Source of the DNA: Janibacter indicus
GTDB taxonomy: Bacteria > Actinomycetota > Actinomycetes > Actinomycetales > Dermatophilaceae
NCBI RefSeq assembly: GCF_900176385.1
Contig: NZ_FWXN01000001.1
Coordinates: 186,001 to 250,000, forward strand
Direction: 5' to 3'
DNA: 64,000 bases
Made by a program: the position numbers and the translations under genes. Positions 1-7,683 of the stretch are shown here, one piece after another. Below the pieces are notes generated by a model that saw only the letters and a list, made by a program, of their open reading frames with translations, was not told the DNA's origin and did not search any database. Every line of letters begins with the position of its first letter. Position 1 is the first letter of the stretch.

Positions 1-3000
1 GGAGGACCTCGCGTCGTCCCGTGGCCAGCACCTCGCCGGTGATGACGTCCACACCTGCGGCGACGAGCTCGTCGACGAGCGACGGGGCGAGCGCACCGAT
101 CGCGCGGACGCGCACGTCGCCGGCGCGGGAGGCGCGCGCGACGAAGGCCGCGTCGTCCTCGCGCACGACCTGCACGTGGCCGATGCTCGACGGGAGGTCG
201 AGGCCTGTCGCCGCCGAGACGACGACGTGGGCACCGGTGAGCGTGGCCGCGGCGACGAGGCGCAGCAGCTCGACGACACGCGTGCCGTCACCGGCGCGCA
301 CGAGCACCCGCGGGTGCGGGCGGTAGCGGAAGACATTGGACTCCACGACGAGGGCGCTCTCGTCGTGCTCGACGCCGAGCTCGTCGGCCCAGGCGGCCGC
401 GTCGCTGGCGAGTGCCGCGTCGAGCCACGCCCGCTCGTCGTCGCCGACCGAGGAGCCGAGGGTGGCCAGCTGGGCGTCGACGGTGGCGCGGACCGCGGTG
501 GCGACGGGTGCCCCCTTCGTCGGCAGGCCGGCTGCCGACCACGTGCCGAGCTGCGCGACGTAATTGGGGCCGCCGGCCTTGGCGCCGGGACCGATGGAGC
601 TGGCCTTCCACCCACCGAAGGACTGGCGGCGCACGATGGCGCCGGTGATGTGCCGGTTGACGTAGGCATTGCCGACGGCGACCGTCTCGGTCCAGTGGGC
701 GATCTCGCCCTCGTCGAGGCTGTGCAGGCCTCCGGTGAGGCCGAAGTCGGTGGCGTTCTGCAGCTCGATCGCCTCGTCGAGCGAGTCGGCGCGCATCAGG
801 CCGAGGACCGGGCCGAAGACCTCGGTGAGGTGGAAGAAGGACCCCTGGCGCACGCCGTCCTTGACGCCCGGCGACCAGAGCCGGCCGGTGTCGTCGAGCT
901 GGCGCGGCTCGACGAGCCACGACTCGCCCGGCTCGAGGGTGGTGAGGGCGCGACGCAGCTTGCCGGTCGGCTCCTCGATGACCGGACCCATGCGGGTGCC
1001 CAGGTCGGCGGGCCAGCCGACGGCGATCGACTCGACGGCGTCCACGAGCTGGCGGCGGAAGCGCTCCGACGTGCCGATCGAGCCGACGAGGATGCCGAGG
1101 GAGGCGGCCGAGCACTTCTGGCCGGCGTGGCCGAAGGCCGAGCTGACGAGGTCGGCGACCGCGAGGTCGATGTCGGCGGAGGGGGTGATGACCAGGGCGT
1201 TCTTGCCGGAGGTCTCGCCGAGGACGCGGGCGCCGTGCTCGCGCCCGGCACGCCAGCCGGCGAAGAGTCGCGCGGTCTCGCTCGCGCCGGTGAGCACGAC
1301 GGCGTCGACGTCCGCGTGCGCGACGAGGTGCTGACCCACCTCGTCCTCGTCGGTGCGCACGACGTGCAGCACCTCGCGGGGGATGCCGGCGTCGTGCAGC
1401 GCGGCGACGGTGACCTCGACGCAGACGGGGGTCTGCGGGGCGGGCTTGATGACGACCGCGGACCCGGCGGCAAGCGCCGCGAGGACGCCACCGATCGGGA
1501 TGGCGACGGGGAAGTTCCACGGCGGCGTCACGAGCGTCAGGGCGAAGGGGGTGAAGCTCGCCCCGTCGACCATGGCCCCGTCCTCGAGCTCGAGGGCCCG
1601 GTCGGCGTAGTAGCGGGCGAAGTCGACCGCCTCGGAGATCTCGGGGTCGGCCTCGGCGACGGTCTTGCCGGCCTCGGCGGCCATGACCGCGAGGATCTGC
1701 TCGCGGCGGGAGTCGATCTCGCGAGCAGCCTTGCGCAGCAGGTCTGCTCGCTCGGCGACGGGGCGGGCCGCCCAGCCCTCGTGCGCGGTGCGCGCCGTGG
1801 CGACGACCTCGTCGACCTGGGCGGTGCTCGTCAGGTGCGGGGAGGTCGGCTCCGGCCGGGGCGCGGCGACGGCGCGAGCGGCCCACGCGCGGTGGCCGGG
1901 CAGGGCGGCGTCGGAGTCGGGCGTGTTGTCGAAGGTGTCACCGATCGGCGGGCGCTCGGCGGAGCGGCGCGGCCCGAGGGGCGTGCTGCCGATGGCCTCG
2001 ACGCTCGCCCGGAAGCGGGCCTCCTGGTCGGGGATCGCCGCGGCGTCCTCGGAGAAGAAGGCGTGGATGTAGTTCTCGGGGGAGGCGCTCTCCTCGAGAC
2101 GCCGCACGAGGTAGGAGACCGCGGCGTCGAAGTCCTCGGGGGCGACGACCGGGGTGTAGAGGATGACCGTGCCGACCTCGTCGCGCACGGCGCGCGCCTG
2201 TGCGGGCGACATGCCTTGGAGCATCTCGATGTCGAGGCTGTCCTGGGCCCCGCGGTCGGTCGCGAGCAGGTGCGCCGCGGCGACGTCGTAGAGGTTGTGC
2301 GAGGCGACACCGATGCGCAGGGCGCCGACGGCGTCGGGCCGCAGCGCCCGCTCGACGCAGCGCAGGTAGTTGGCGTCGACGTCGGCCTTGGTCGTGTAGG
2401 GGGCCTGCTCCCAGCCGTGCATGACGGCCTCGACGCGCTCCATTGCGAGGTTGGCGCCCTTGACGAGGCGCACCTTGATCGGGGCGCCGCCGGCGGCGCG
2501 ACGGGCGACGGCGAAGTCGATGAGCCGCTCGAGGGCGGGCAGGGCGTCGGGCAGGTAGGCCTGCAGGACGATGCCGGCCTCGAGGTCGTGGAACTGCGGC
2601 TCGGAGAGCATCCGGGTGAAGACCTCGATGGTCATCTCGAGGTCGCGGTACTCCTCCATGTCGAGGTTGACGAAGGAGTGCGGGGTCGACGCCTTGGCGG
2701 TCTCGTAGAGCGGACGCAGCCGGGTCAGGCAGCGCTCGACGGTGCCCTCGGTGTCCCACGTGCTGATCTGGCTGACGAGCGAGGAGACCTTGATCGAGAC
2801 GTAGTCGACGTCGGGTCGCTCGAGCAGCTCGCGGGTGCGCTCGGTGCGGCTGGCGGCCTCGCCCTCGCCGAGCACGGCCTCGCCGAGGAGGTTGATGTTG
2901 AGGCGGAAGCCGTCCTCGCGAGCCGCGGCCAGGTGCTTGCCGAGCCTGGGGTCGCGGGCGTCGACGAGCAGGTGGCCGACCATCTGCTTCATCCGGGCGC

Positions 3001-3358
3001 GGGCGGCGGGCACGACGACCTTGGGCGCGATGCGCGCGGCGCGGGCGCCCAGCCCGAGCAGGCCACGGTCGACCCGGCCGAGGAAGGAGGCCGAGTCCGA
3101 GGCGGTGATCCGGCTGAGGGCATTGGCCGCGACCCGGTCGTCCTCCGGCCGGGCGACGCGGTCGACGAAGAAGACGGCCATGTCGAGGCCGGCGTGGTCG
3201 GACAACAGCGCGGCGAGCTGACCGGTCGACTGCGCCTCACGCATGGTCTGACCGGCGTGGGCGGCGGCGGCCCAGCGGTCCGCGAGCCGCACCGCGTCCT
3301 CGACGAAGGGGGCGAAGGCGGCAGTGGCCGGGTCGGTGTGCGTGGGGGTGGTCGTCAT
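1..3358 (-). CDS. putA: Bifunctional proline dehydrogenase / glutamate-semialdehyde dehydrogenase, 3' end beyond the window
   Basis: Oxidises proline to glutamate in two steps: an FAD-dependent proline dehydrogenase and an NAD-dependent semialdehyde (P5C) dehydrogenase. 1119 codons are in the window with no stop before the left edge, so only a short C-terminal piece is missing by family length (about 1150). The first half carries the PRODH barrel, with a stretch reading LRLVKGANLAMERVEAV. The second half is an aldehyde dehydrogenase with the catalytic cysteine in AGQKCSAA (around 1100-1125). The ATG at 3358 has a -10-like TACCGT 6 nt upstream and no Shine-Dalgarno, so a leaderless start is likely. 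It is divergent from a PucR-type regulator. The long plus-strand ORF opposite is a shadow. Confidence 0.93.
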   Translation of the reverse strand, partial: MTTTPTHTDPATAAFAPFVEDAVRLADRWAAAAHAGQTMREAQSTGQLAALLSDHAGLDMAVFFVDRVARPEDDRVAANALSRITASDSASFLGRVDRGLLGLGARAARIAPKVVVPAARARMKQMVGHLLVDARDPRLGKHLAAAREDGFRLNINLLGEAVLGEGEAASRTERTRELLERPDVDYVSIKVSSLVSQISTWDTEGTVERCLTRLRPLYETAKASTPHSFVNLDMEEYRDLEMTIEVFTRMLSEPQFHDLEAGIVLQAYLPDALPALERLIDFAVARRAAGGAPIKVRLVKGANLAMERVEAVMHGWEQAPYTTKADVDANYLRCVERALRPDAVGALRIGVASHNLYDVAAAHLLATDRGAQDSLDIEMLQGMSPAQARAVRDEVGTVILYTPVVAPEDFDAAVSYLVRRLEESASPENYIHAFFSEDAAAIPDQEARFRASVEAIGSTPLGPRRSAERPPIGDTFDNTPDSDAALPGHRAWAARAVAAPRPEPTSPHLTSTAQVDEVVATARTAHEGWAARPVAERADLLRKAAREIDSRREQILAVMAAEAGKTVAEADPEISEAVDFARYYADRALELEDGAMVDGASFTPFALTLVTPPWNFPVAIPIGGVLAALAAGSAVVIKPAPQTPVCVEVTVAALHDAGIPREVLHVVRTDEDEVGQHLVAHADVDAVVLTGASETARLFAGWRAGREHGARVLGETSGKNALVITPSADIDLAVADLVSSAFGHAGQKCSAASLGILVGSIGTSERFRRQLVDAVESIAVGWPADLGTRMGPVIEEPTGKLRRALTTLEPGESWLVEPRQLDDTGRLWSPGVKDGVRQGSFFHLTEVFGPVLGLMRADSLDEAIELQNATDFGLTGGLHSLDEGEIAHWTETVAVGNAYVNRHITGAIVRRQSFGGWKASSIGPGAKAGGPNYVAQLGTWSAAGLPTKGAPVATAVRATVDAQLATLGSSVGDDERAWLDAALASDAAAWADELGVEHDESALVVESNVFRYRPHPRVLVRAGDGTRVVELLRLVAAATLTGAHVVVSAATGLDLPSSIGHVQVVREDDAAFVARASRAGDVRVRAIGALAPSLVDELVAAGVDVITGEVLATGRREVL

Positions 3359-3364
3359 CCTTCG

Positions 3365-3370
3365 ACGGTA
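3365..3370 (-). promoter_or_regulatory. Leaderless -10 element of putA
   Basis: On the minus strand TACCGT lies 6 nt before the putA ATG, the spacing at which transcription begins on the start codon. The same arrangement recurs at many genes in this window. No transcript data support it. Confidence 0.5.
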
Positions 3371-3392
3371 GGACGCCGCGGTGGTCGGTGCC

Positions 3393-3404
3393 ACAGACAT
3401 CTGT
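3393..3404. promoter_or_regulatory. Palindrome in the putA/regulator divergent promoter, candidate operator
   Basis: ACAGA-CA-TCTGT is a perfect 5-bp inverted repeat with a 2-bp spacer. The hexamer CAGACA inside it is echoed as TGTCTG at 3434-3439. It sits between two divergent genes, one of which is a PucR-type activator, so it may be that regulator's site. The binding protein is inferred. Confidence 0.4.
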
Positions 3405-3483
3405 CGCGCATGGTCGGCTAGAGGGCATACATTTGTCTGACACCTCGGTGGTCGAGGTGCGACGCAGGAGCCTCGAGACCCAC

Positions 3484-4632
3484 ATGCCCCCTGTCCAGGA
3501 CCTCGTCGACGAGGCCTCCGCGATCCTGCGTGCCCCGGTGACCCTCGAGGACCGGCGCTTCCGACTGCTCGCCTTCGCGGCCCACGAGGGGGACGCGGAC
3601 AGCGTGCGCGTCGAGACCGTCCTCTCCCGCGGGGCGCACCCGCGCACTCGCGAGTGGTTCGAGAGCTTCGGCATCGCGCGGGCGACCGGCCCGGTGCACG
3701 TGCCCGCCGACCCCGAGCGCGGCACGGCTGCCCGACTCTGCCTGCCCGCGCGTTGGCACGGCGTGGTGCAGGGCTACCTGTGGGCGGTCGAGCCCCCCGC
3801 CGGGCTGTCGGCCGAGCGGGTGCGCGCGGCGGGTGTCGTCGCCGAGCAGGCGGGGGAGCACCTCGCCCGCCTGACGTCACGGCGGCGCGAGACCGAGCGT
3901 CTCGTCCTCGACCTGCTCGACGCCGCGCCCGATGCCCGGATCGGCCCGGCCCGCGAGCTCGCCGACCAGCTGGCCGTCGACCCCGGCGCCCGGGCCGCCG
4001 TCGTCATGCTCGGGGCGGCCCCCGGCGTGCGGCTGCGCTCCGACGAGGTCCTCGGCCCCGGGGGCCTCCCGCGCCGGATCGGGGTCGCCGAGCGCTCGGG
4101 TGACCTCGTCCTCGTCGTCCCGGCGCGGTCCGATGCGGAGGTGCACGACGCCGCCGAGACGGCGCTCCTCGGCATCGCCAGGGTGTCGGACGCGCACGTC
4201 GTCGCCGGGGTCGGGGCCCTGCTGCCGCTCACCAGCACGGCGACGTCGCTGCGGGAGGCGCGCGCCGCCCTTCGCGTGGTGCGTCCGGCGACCCCCGACC
4301 TGCCGCGCCCGCCCGCGGCCGCCCGGGTCCACCCGTGGGCCGCGCTGGGCATCGAGCGGCTCCTCGGCGGCAGCGCCGGTGACGAGCTGGTGGAGGCCGT
4401 GCGCACGCCGGCGGTGGCCGAGCTGCTCTCTGCCGCAACGGAGCTCGTCGAGACCGCCTGGGTGCACCTCGAGGAGGGGTGCTCCGTCGGGGCCACCTCG
4501 ACCCGCCTCGGCCTGCACCGCCAGAGCGTCTACGCGCGGCTGCGGCGGATCGAGTCCGTGACCGGACTCGACCTCTCCCGTGGTCGCGACCGCCTCGAGC
4601 TCCACCTCGGCCTGCTCGTCCTGCGCCCCTGA
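3484..4632 (+). CDS. PucR-type helix-turn-helix transcriptional regulator, probable proline-utilisation activator
   Basis: 382 aa. The C-terminus carries the PucR/CdaR helix-turn-helix: LGLHRQSVYARLRRIE followed by GLDLSRGRDRLELHLGL, at about residues 340-375. The middle is a degenerate GGDEF-like region (KAG-type REARAALRV at about 260). The N-terminus is a short sensory part. Divergent position next to putA suggests it controls proline catabolism, as PucR-family regulators do in other actinobacteria. The start is uncertain: ATG 3484 has AGGAG 13 nt upstream; GTG 3388 would overlap the candidate operator; TTG 3433 is another option. The stop codon lies inside the first palindromic repeat unit downstream. 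Confidence 0.82.
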   Translation: MPPVQDLVDEASAILRAPVTLEDRRFRLLAFAAHEGDADSVRVETVLSRGAHPRTREWFESFGIARATGPVHVPADPERGTAARLCLPARWHGVVQGYLWAVEPPAGLSAERVRAAGVVAEQAGEHLARLTSRRRETERLVLDLLDAAPDARIGPARELADQLAVDPGARAAVVMLGAAPGVRLRSDEVLGPGGLPRRIGVAERSGDLVLVVPARSDAEVHDAAETALLGIARVSDAHVVAGVGALLPLTSTATSLREARAALRVVRPATPDLPRPPAAARVHPWAALGIERLLGGSAGDELVEAVRTPAVAELLSAATELVETAWVHLEEGCSVGATSTRLGLHRQSVYARLRRIESVTGLDLSRGRDRLELHLGLLVLRP

Positions 4633-4729
4633 GGCTGCATTGCCCTACGGCAATGCGCACCTGAGGCTGCATTGCCCTACGGCTATGCGCACCTGAGGCT
4701 GCATTGCCGTAGGGCAATGCAGCCTCAGG
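4628..4729. repeat. Three tandem palindromic (REP-like) units between convergent genes
   Basis: Units at 4628-4659, 4660-4691 and 4692-4729 have an exact 32-nt period. Each begins CCTGAGGCTGCATTGCC and folds into an 8-bp stem, GCATTGCC/GGCAATGC, with a 4-nt loop; unit 2 has one stem mismatch. Unit 3 extends to a perfect 17-bp stem with loop GTAG. The stop codons of both flanking convergent genes (TGA at 4630-4632 plus, 4725-4727 minus) lie within the outer units. The element can act as a bidirectional terminator. A related cluster lies at 19475-19558. Confidence 0.85.
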
Positions 4730-5537
4730 GGGTCGTCGCGCGGGTGACGAGGCGTTCGGCGACCTGGTAGACGCCGGTGAGCAGGGCGACGGCCGCCGTC
4801 ACGTGGAGCAGCAGGGCCAGGGCGACGCCGGCGATGATGCCCGCGGCCCGCAGCCGCCCCCACGTGAGGCCGAGCAGCACAGGGACGACGACGGCGCCGG
4901 CGGCACCGGTGAGCAGCTCGACCCACCAGGCCCGCTCGCCCATCCACGGCACGCCGCCGACGAGCGGCACCGCGACGTCGAAGAGGTCGAGCGTGGCCAG
5001 CACCCCCAGCACGGCGACGAGCCCCAGGGTCACCACGGCCGTGACCTGCCGGCGCAGCCGCTCGCCCGCCGACCGCGTCCCGCTGCGGTCCTGGAAGATC
5101 GTCCCGAGGGTCACCGCGGTCCACATCAGCCACCGCCGGATCAGTCCGGTCCCGGTGTCCGCCATGGCCGCCCGGAAGACGAGGTCGGCGCGCTCGCGGT
5201 CGATCCGCACGCCCGGCGCCGCGGCGAAGGAACCGCGCACCAGTCCGTCGTGCAGCAAGGCCGCGGGCAGGTGTCGGCCGGTGCGCGGCACGAGCCAGAG
5301 GAAGACCGACGGCACCGAGGTCAGGTCGGTCGTGAAGGTCGTCGGGTCGACGGGCACGAGCAGCTGCCCCAGCTCGCGGTCGCGGTAGCCCAGCCGTCGC
5401 CCCATGCGGAACTCCTCGACCGACATGTCGAGGGTGCGCTCGAGGACGATGAGCGGCGGCGACGTGGGGTCGGGCTGCCCGTCGGGCGGCCCGCCGTCGT
5501 AGAAGCGTCTCGCCTGGGTCTCCAGCGGCCGGTCCAT
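4725..5537 (-). CDS. DUF1353 domain protein with C-terminal membrane helices
   Basis: 270 aa, function unknown. Residues about 50-130 match the DUF1353 pattern: FTTDLTSVPSVFLWLVPRTG, then AALLHDGLVRG, a family often seen in phages with a conserved HD pair. From about residue 150 there are three or four hydrophobic segments (VTAVVTLGLVAVLGVLATL, AGAVVVPVLLGLTWG, AGIIAGVALALLL), so the protein is likely membrane-anchored. It follows the glycosylase-like gene upstream by 25 bp and is probably cotranscribed. The stop falls inside a palindromic repeat. Confidence 0.72.
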   Translation of the reverse strand: MDRPLETQARRFYDGGPPDGQPDPTSPPLIVLERTLDMSVEEFRMGRRLGYRDRELGQLLVPVDPTTFTTDLTSVPSVFLWLVPRTGRHLPAALLHDGLVRGSFAAAPGVRIDRERADLVFRAAMADTGTGLIRRWLMWTAVTLGTIFQDRSGTRSAGERLRRQVTAVVTLGLVAVLGVLATLDLFDVAVPLVGGVPWMGERAWWVELLTGAAGAVVVPVLLGLTWGRLRAAGIIAGVALALLLHVTAAVALLTGVYQVAERLVTRATTP

Positions 5538-5562
5538 GACCCCAGCGTGGCAGCGCGCGGTG

Positions 5563-6429
5563 TCAGCGGGGGAGCAGTCGGTCGCAGACCTCGACGATCC
5601 GACGACGAAGGGAGTTGGACGTCACCATGAGCTCTCGCTGGCGGGCGACGTACTCGGCCTTGCCCTCGGGCGTCTCGATGGTCACCGGGTCCAGCCCGAG
5701 CCCCGACACGTCGTAGGGCGAGGCCTGCATGTCCAGCCGTCGCACCCGCAGGGCGTGCCGGAAGGCGTCGAGGGTCACCTCCGACGGCATCGCCGGCGCG
5801 AGCTTGAAGGCCCACTTGTAGGTGTCCATGCCCGCGTGCAGGCAGGCCGGCTGCTCGTGGTCGGCTTGGTCCTCACGCGTCGGGCGAAGGGTGTTGCGCC
5901 CCACCGCATCCGGCGTGAAGAAGCGGTAGGCGTCGTAGTGGCTGCAGCGGATGCGGTGACCCTCGACGACCGCATCGGTCGCCTCCTGCGCCAGGCGAAG
6001 GGGGAGCTGCTCGTGCCGCTGCTCGCCGGGCTGGAGGCGGTAGACCATCGCCCACTCGTGCAGGCCGAAGCAGTCGTGGGTGCCGGGGCGCGACAGGGTC
6101 GCCGTGAGCAGGTCCCTGACGAAGGTGACGGTCCGCCCCCTTCGCCCGACGAAGTCGTCGACGTCGAGGCGGGCGCTGCCGTCCGAATCCACCGTGTAGC
6201 CGGAGCGCCCGGTGTAGACGTCGGCGGCGTCGAGCAGGGTCATGTCGGGTCCCGGGTGCCAGCGGCGCAGGTGCGACGGGCGGTGGGCGTAGTACTCGAA
6301 GAGGAAGTCCTCGACCGCGTGGCGCTCGCCGCGTCCCCGCCGGTCACGGTGGGCGGCCGTCAGCTCGTCGACCGCCGCTTCGTGGGCCCGCGCACGAGCA
6401 CGCCACTCGTCACGGGTCAGGGTCGTCAT
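5563..6429 (-). CDS. Protein of the actinobacterial family labelled 3-methyladenine DNA glycosylase
   Basis: 288 aa. The sequence (ERHAVEDFLFEYYAHRPS, LRRWHPGPD, CFGLHEWAMVYR, RCSHYDAYRFFTPDA) fits a conserved actinobacterial family that databases commonly call 3-methyladenine DNA glycosylase. No helix-hairpin-helix or other classic glycosylase motif is obvious, so the function is weakly supported. The start is ATG 6429, preceded by TAGCCT at 8 nt (leaderless type). It is divergent from the FAH-family gene with only 35 bp between starts, and probably heads an operon with the DUF1353 gene. Confidence 0.65.
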   Translation of the reverse strand: MTTLTRDEWRARARAHEAAVDELTAAHRDRRGRGERHAVEDFLFEYYAHRPSHLRRWHPGPDMTLLDAADVYTGRSGYTVDSDGSARLDVDDFVGRRGRTVTFVRDLLTATLSRPGTHDCFGLHEWAMVYRLQPGEQRHEQLPLRLAQEATDAVVEGHRIRCSHYDAYRFFTPDAVGRNTLRPTREDQADHEQPACLHAGMDTYKWAFKLAPAMPSEVTLDAFRHALRVRRLDMQASPYDVSGLGLDPVTIETPEGKAEYVARQRELMVTSNSLRRRIVEVCDRLLPR

Positions 6430-6437
6430 CGGGGGCA

Positions 6438-6458
6438 AGGCTAGATGGTCACTAGGGT
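6438..6458. promoter_or_regulatory. Back-to-back leaderless promoters between the glycosylase-like and FAH genes
   Basis: On the minus strand TAGCCT (6443-6438) lies 8 nt before ATG 6429. On the plus strand TAGGGT (6453-6458) lies 6 nt before GTG 6465. Both starts lack a ribosome-binding site. The two -10 boxes are 9 bp apart, so polymerases probably compete. Confidence 0.5.
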
Positions 6459-6464
6459 GGTGCC

Positions 6465-7241
6465 GTGCGCATCGCGAGATACACCGAAGGTGACGACCCC
6501 GTCTACGGGCTCGTCGACGCAGACGGCAAGAAGATCGCCGAGGTGACCGGCGACCCGCTCTACCAGCGGATCGAGCTGACCGGTCGCACGACGACGGTCG
6601 ACGAGGTGCGACTGCTCGCACCCGTCATCCCCCGCAGCAAGATCATCGGCATCGGCCGCAACTACGCCGACCACGCGGCCGAGATGGGCAACGAGGTCCC
6701 GGCCGAGCCGATGATGTTCCTCGTGCCCAACACCGCGGTCGTCGGCCCCGGCGACCCGGTCGTCATCCCGACGGAGCTGACGTCCAAGGTCAGCTTCGAG
6801 GGCGAGCTCGCGGTGATCATCGGGCGCATGTGCAAGGACATCGAGCCCGAGGAGGCCAAGAAGGTCATCTTCGGCTACACGATCGCCAACGACGTCACGG
6901 CTCGCGACCTCCAGCGCGGCGACGGCCAGTGGGCCCGCGCCAAGGGCATGGACACCTTCTGCCCGCTCGGCCCGTGGATCGAGACCGACCTCGACCCGCA
7001 GGACGTCTCGATCGTCACCCGCCTCGACGGCGAGGTGGCCCAGGACGGCCACAGCTCCGACATGGTCCACGGCGTCGCGGCCCTCATCAGCCACGCGTCG
7101 AAGTCCTTCACCCTCCTGCCCGGCGACGTCATCCTCACCGGCACCCCGGCGGGCGTCGGCCTCGTCGACCCCGGGCAGCGGGTCGAGATCGACATCGACG
7201 CGATCGGGACCTTGTCCAACCCCTTCGTCGCCTCCGAGTGA
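6465..7241 (+). CDS. Fumarylacetoacetate hydrolase family protein
   Basis: 258 aa, the size of single-domain FAH-family hydrolases or decarboxylases of aromatic-catabolism type (acylpyruvate hydrolase, fumarylpyruvate hydrolase). Visible motifs are IIGIGRNYADHAAEMG (about 65-80), the metal-binding FEGELAVIIG (about 112-121), YTIANDVTARDLQ and the terminal TGTPAGVGL (about 225-233). The substrate cannot be told, since no other aromatic-degradation gene is nearby. GTG 6465 is chosen from the leaderless -10 box. This gene is often found upstream of gltX in actinobacteria. Confidence 0.88.
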   Translation: MRIARYTEGDDPVYGLVDADGKKIAEVTGDPLYQRIELTGRTTTVDEVRLLAPVIPRSKIIGIGRNYADHAAEMGNEVPAEPMMFLVPNTAVVGPGDPVVIPTELTSKVSFEGELAVIIGRMCKDIEPEEAKKVIFGYTIANDVTARDLQRGDGQWARAKGMDTFCPLGPWIETDLDPQDVSIVTRLDGEVAQDGHSSDMVHGVAALISHASKSFTLLPGDVILTGTPAGVGLVDPGQRVEIDIDAIGTLSNPFVASE

Positions 7242-7253
7242 CGCGGGTCTGAC

Positions 7254-7589
7254 GTGGACGTCGCCCGCTCGGTCCCGCTCTTCGTCCTCGCCGCACTCCT
7301 CGAGATCGGTGGGGCCTGGCTGGTGTGGCAGGGGCTGCGCGAGCACCGCGGCTGGCTGTGGGTCGGCGCAGGCGTCGTCGCGCTCGGCCTCTACGGCGCG
7401 GTGGCGACGCTACAGCCGGACGCGAACTTCGGTCGCATCCTCGCCGCCTACGGCGGCGTGTTCGTCGCCGGGTCGCTGCTGTGGGGCATGGCGCTCGACG
7501 GCTTCCGTCCCGACCGCTGGGACGTCGCCGGCGCCTTGATCTGCCTGGTCGGCGTCGCCGTGATCATGTACGCACCCCGGTCCGCCTGA
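7254..7589 (+). CDS. ynfA: YnfA-family small inner-membrane protein (UPF0060)
   Basis: 111 aa and four hydrophobic helices, as in the YnfA/UPF0060 family, which is distantly related to small multidrug-resistance transporters. Recognisable segments are [16 protein letters not shown] near the N-terminus, [24 protein letters not shown] in the middle (split across two helices) and a C-terminal helix after [13 protein letters not shown] 7254 follows the FAH stop by 12 bp, so the two are probably cotranscribed. The transported substrate is unknown. A CGAAGGG-type hairpin follows the stop. Confidence 0.88.
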   Translation: MDVARSVPLFVLAALLEIGGAWLVWQGLREHRGWLWVGAGVVALGLYGAVATLQPDANFGRILAAYGGVFVAGSLLWGMALDGFRPDRWDVAGALICLVGVAVIMYAPRSA

Positions 7590-7590
7590 C

Positions 7591-7620
7591 CTCCCTTCGT
7601 CACAGCGGCGAAGGGGGGAG
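7591..7620 (+). terminator. Hairpin terminator after ynfA
   Basis: CCCTTCG and CGAAGGG arms (7 bp) flank a 9-nt loop directly after the ynfA stop. No T-tract follows, as is usual in high-GC actinobacteria. Confidence 0.55.
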
Positions 7621-7683
7621 TCCTCCCCATGTCCGGCACCGGTCGGGGTGGCTAGGGTCACGGCAAACGGATCGGGAGACCTC

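Noticed and set aside
176-3421. Very long plus-strand ORF (1081 codons) opposite putA
   Set aside because: Its Gly/Asp/Arg-rich translation matches no family and mirrors a conserved gene in the other strand; long open antisense frames are expected at this GC content.
3433-4632. TTG 3433 as the regulator's start
   Set aside because: No ribosome-binding site and no properly spaced T-ending -10 box; kept only as an alternative.
4628-4729. CRISPR-like array with 32-bp period
   Set aside because: The units abut with no unique spacers, and no cas genes are present; the palindromic stem fits a REP element.
4725-5537. Prophage remnant suggested by DUF1353
   Set aside because: No other phage gene, att-like repeat or change in composition nearby; the protein has bacterial-type membrane helices.
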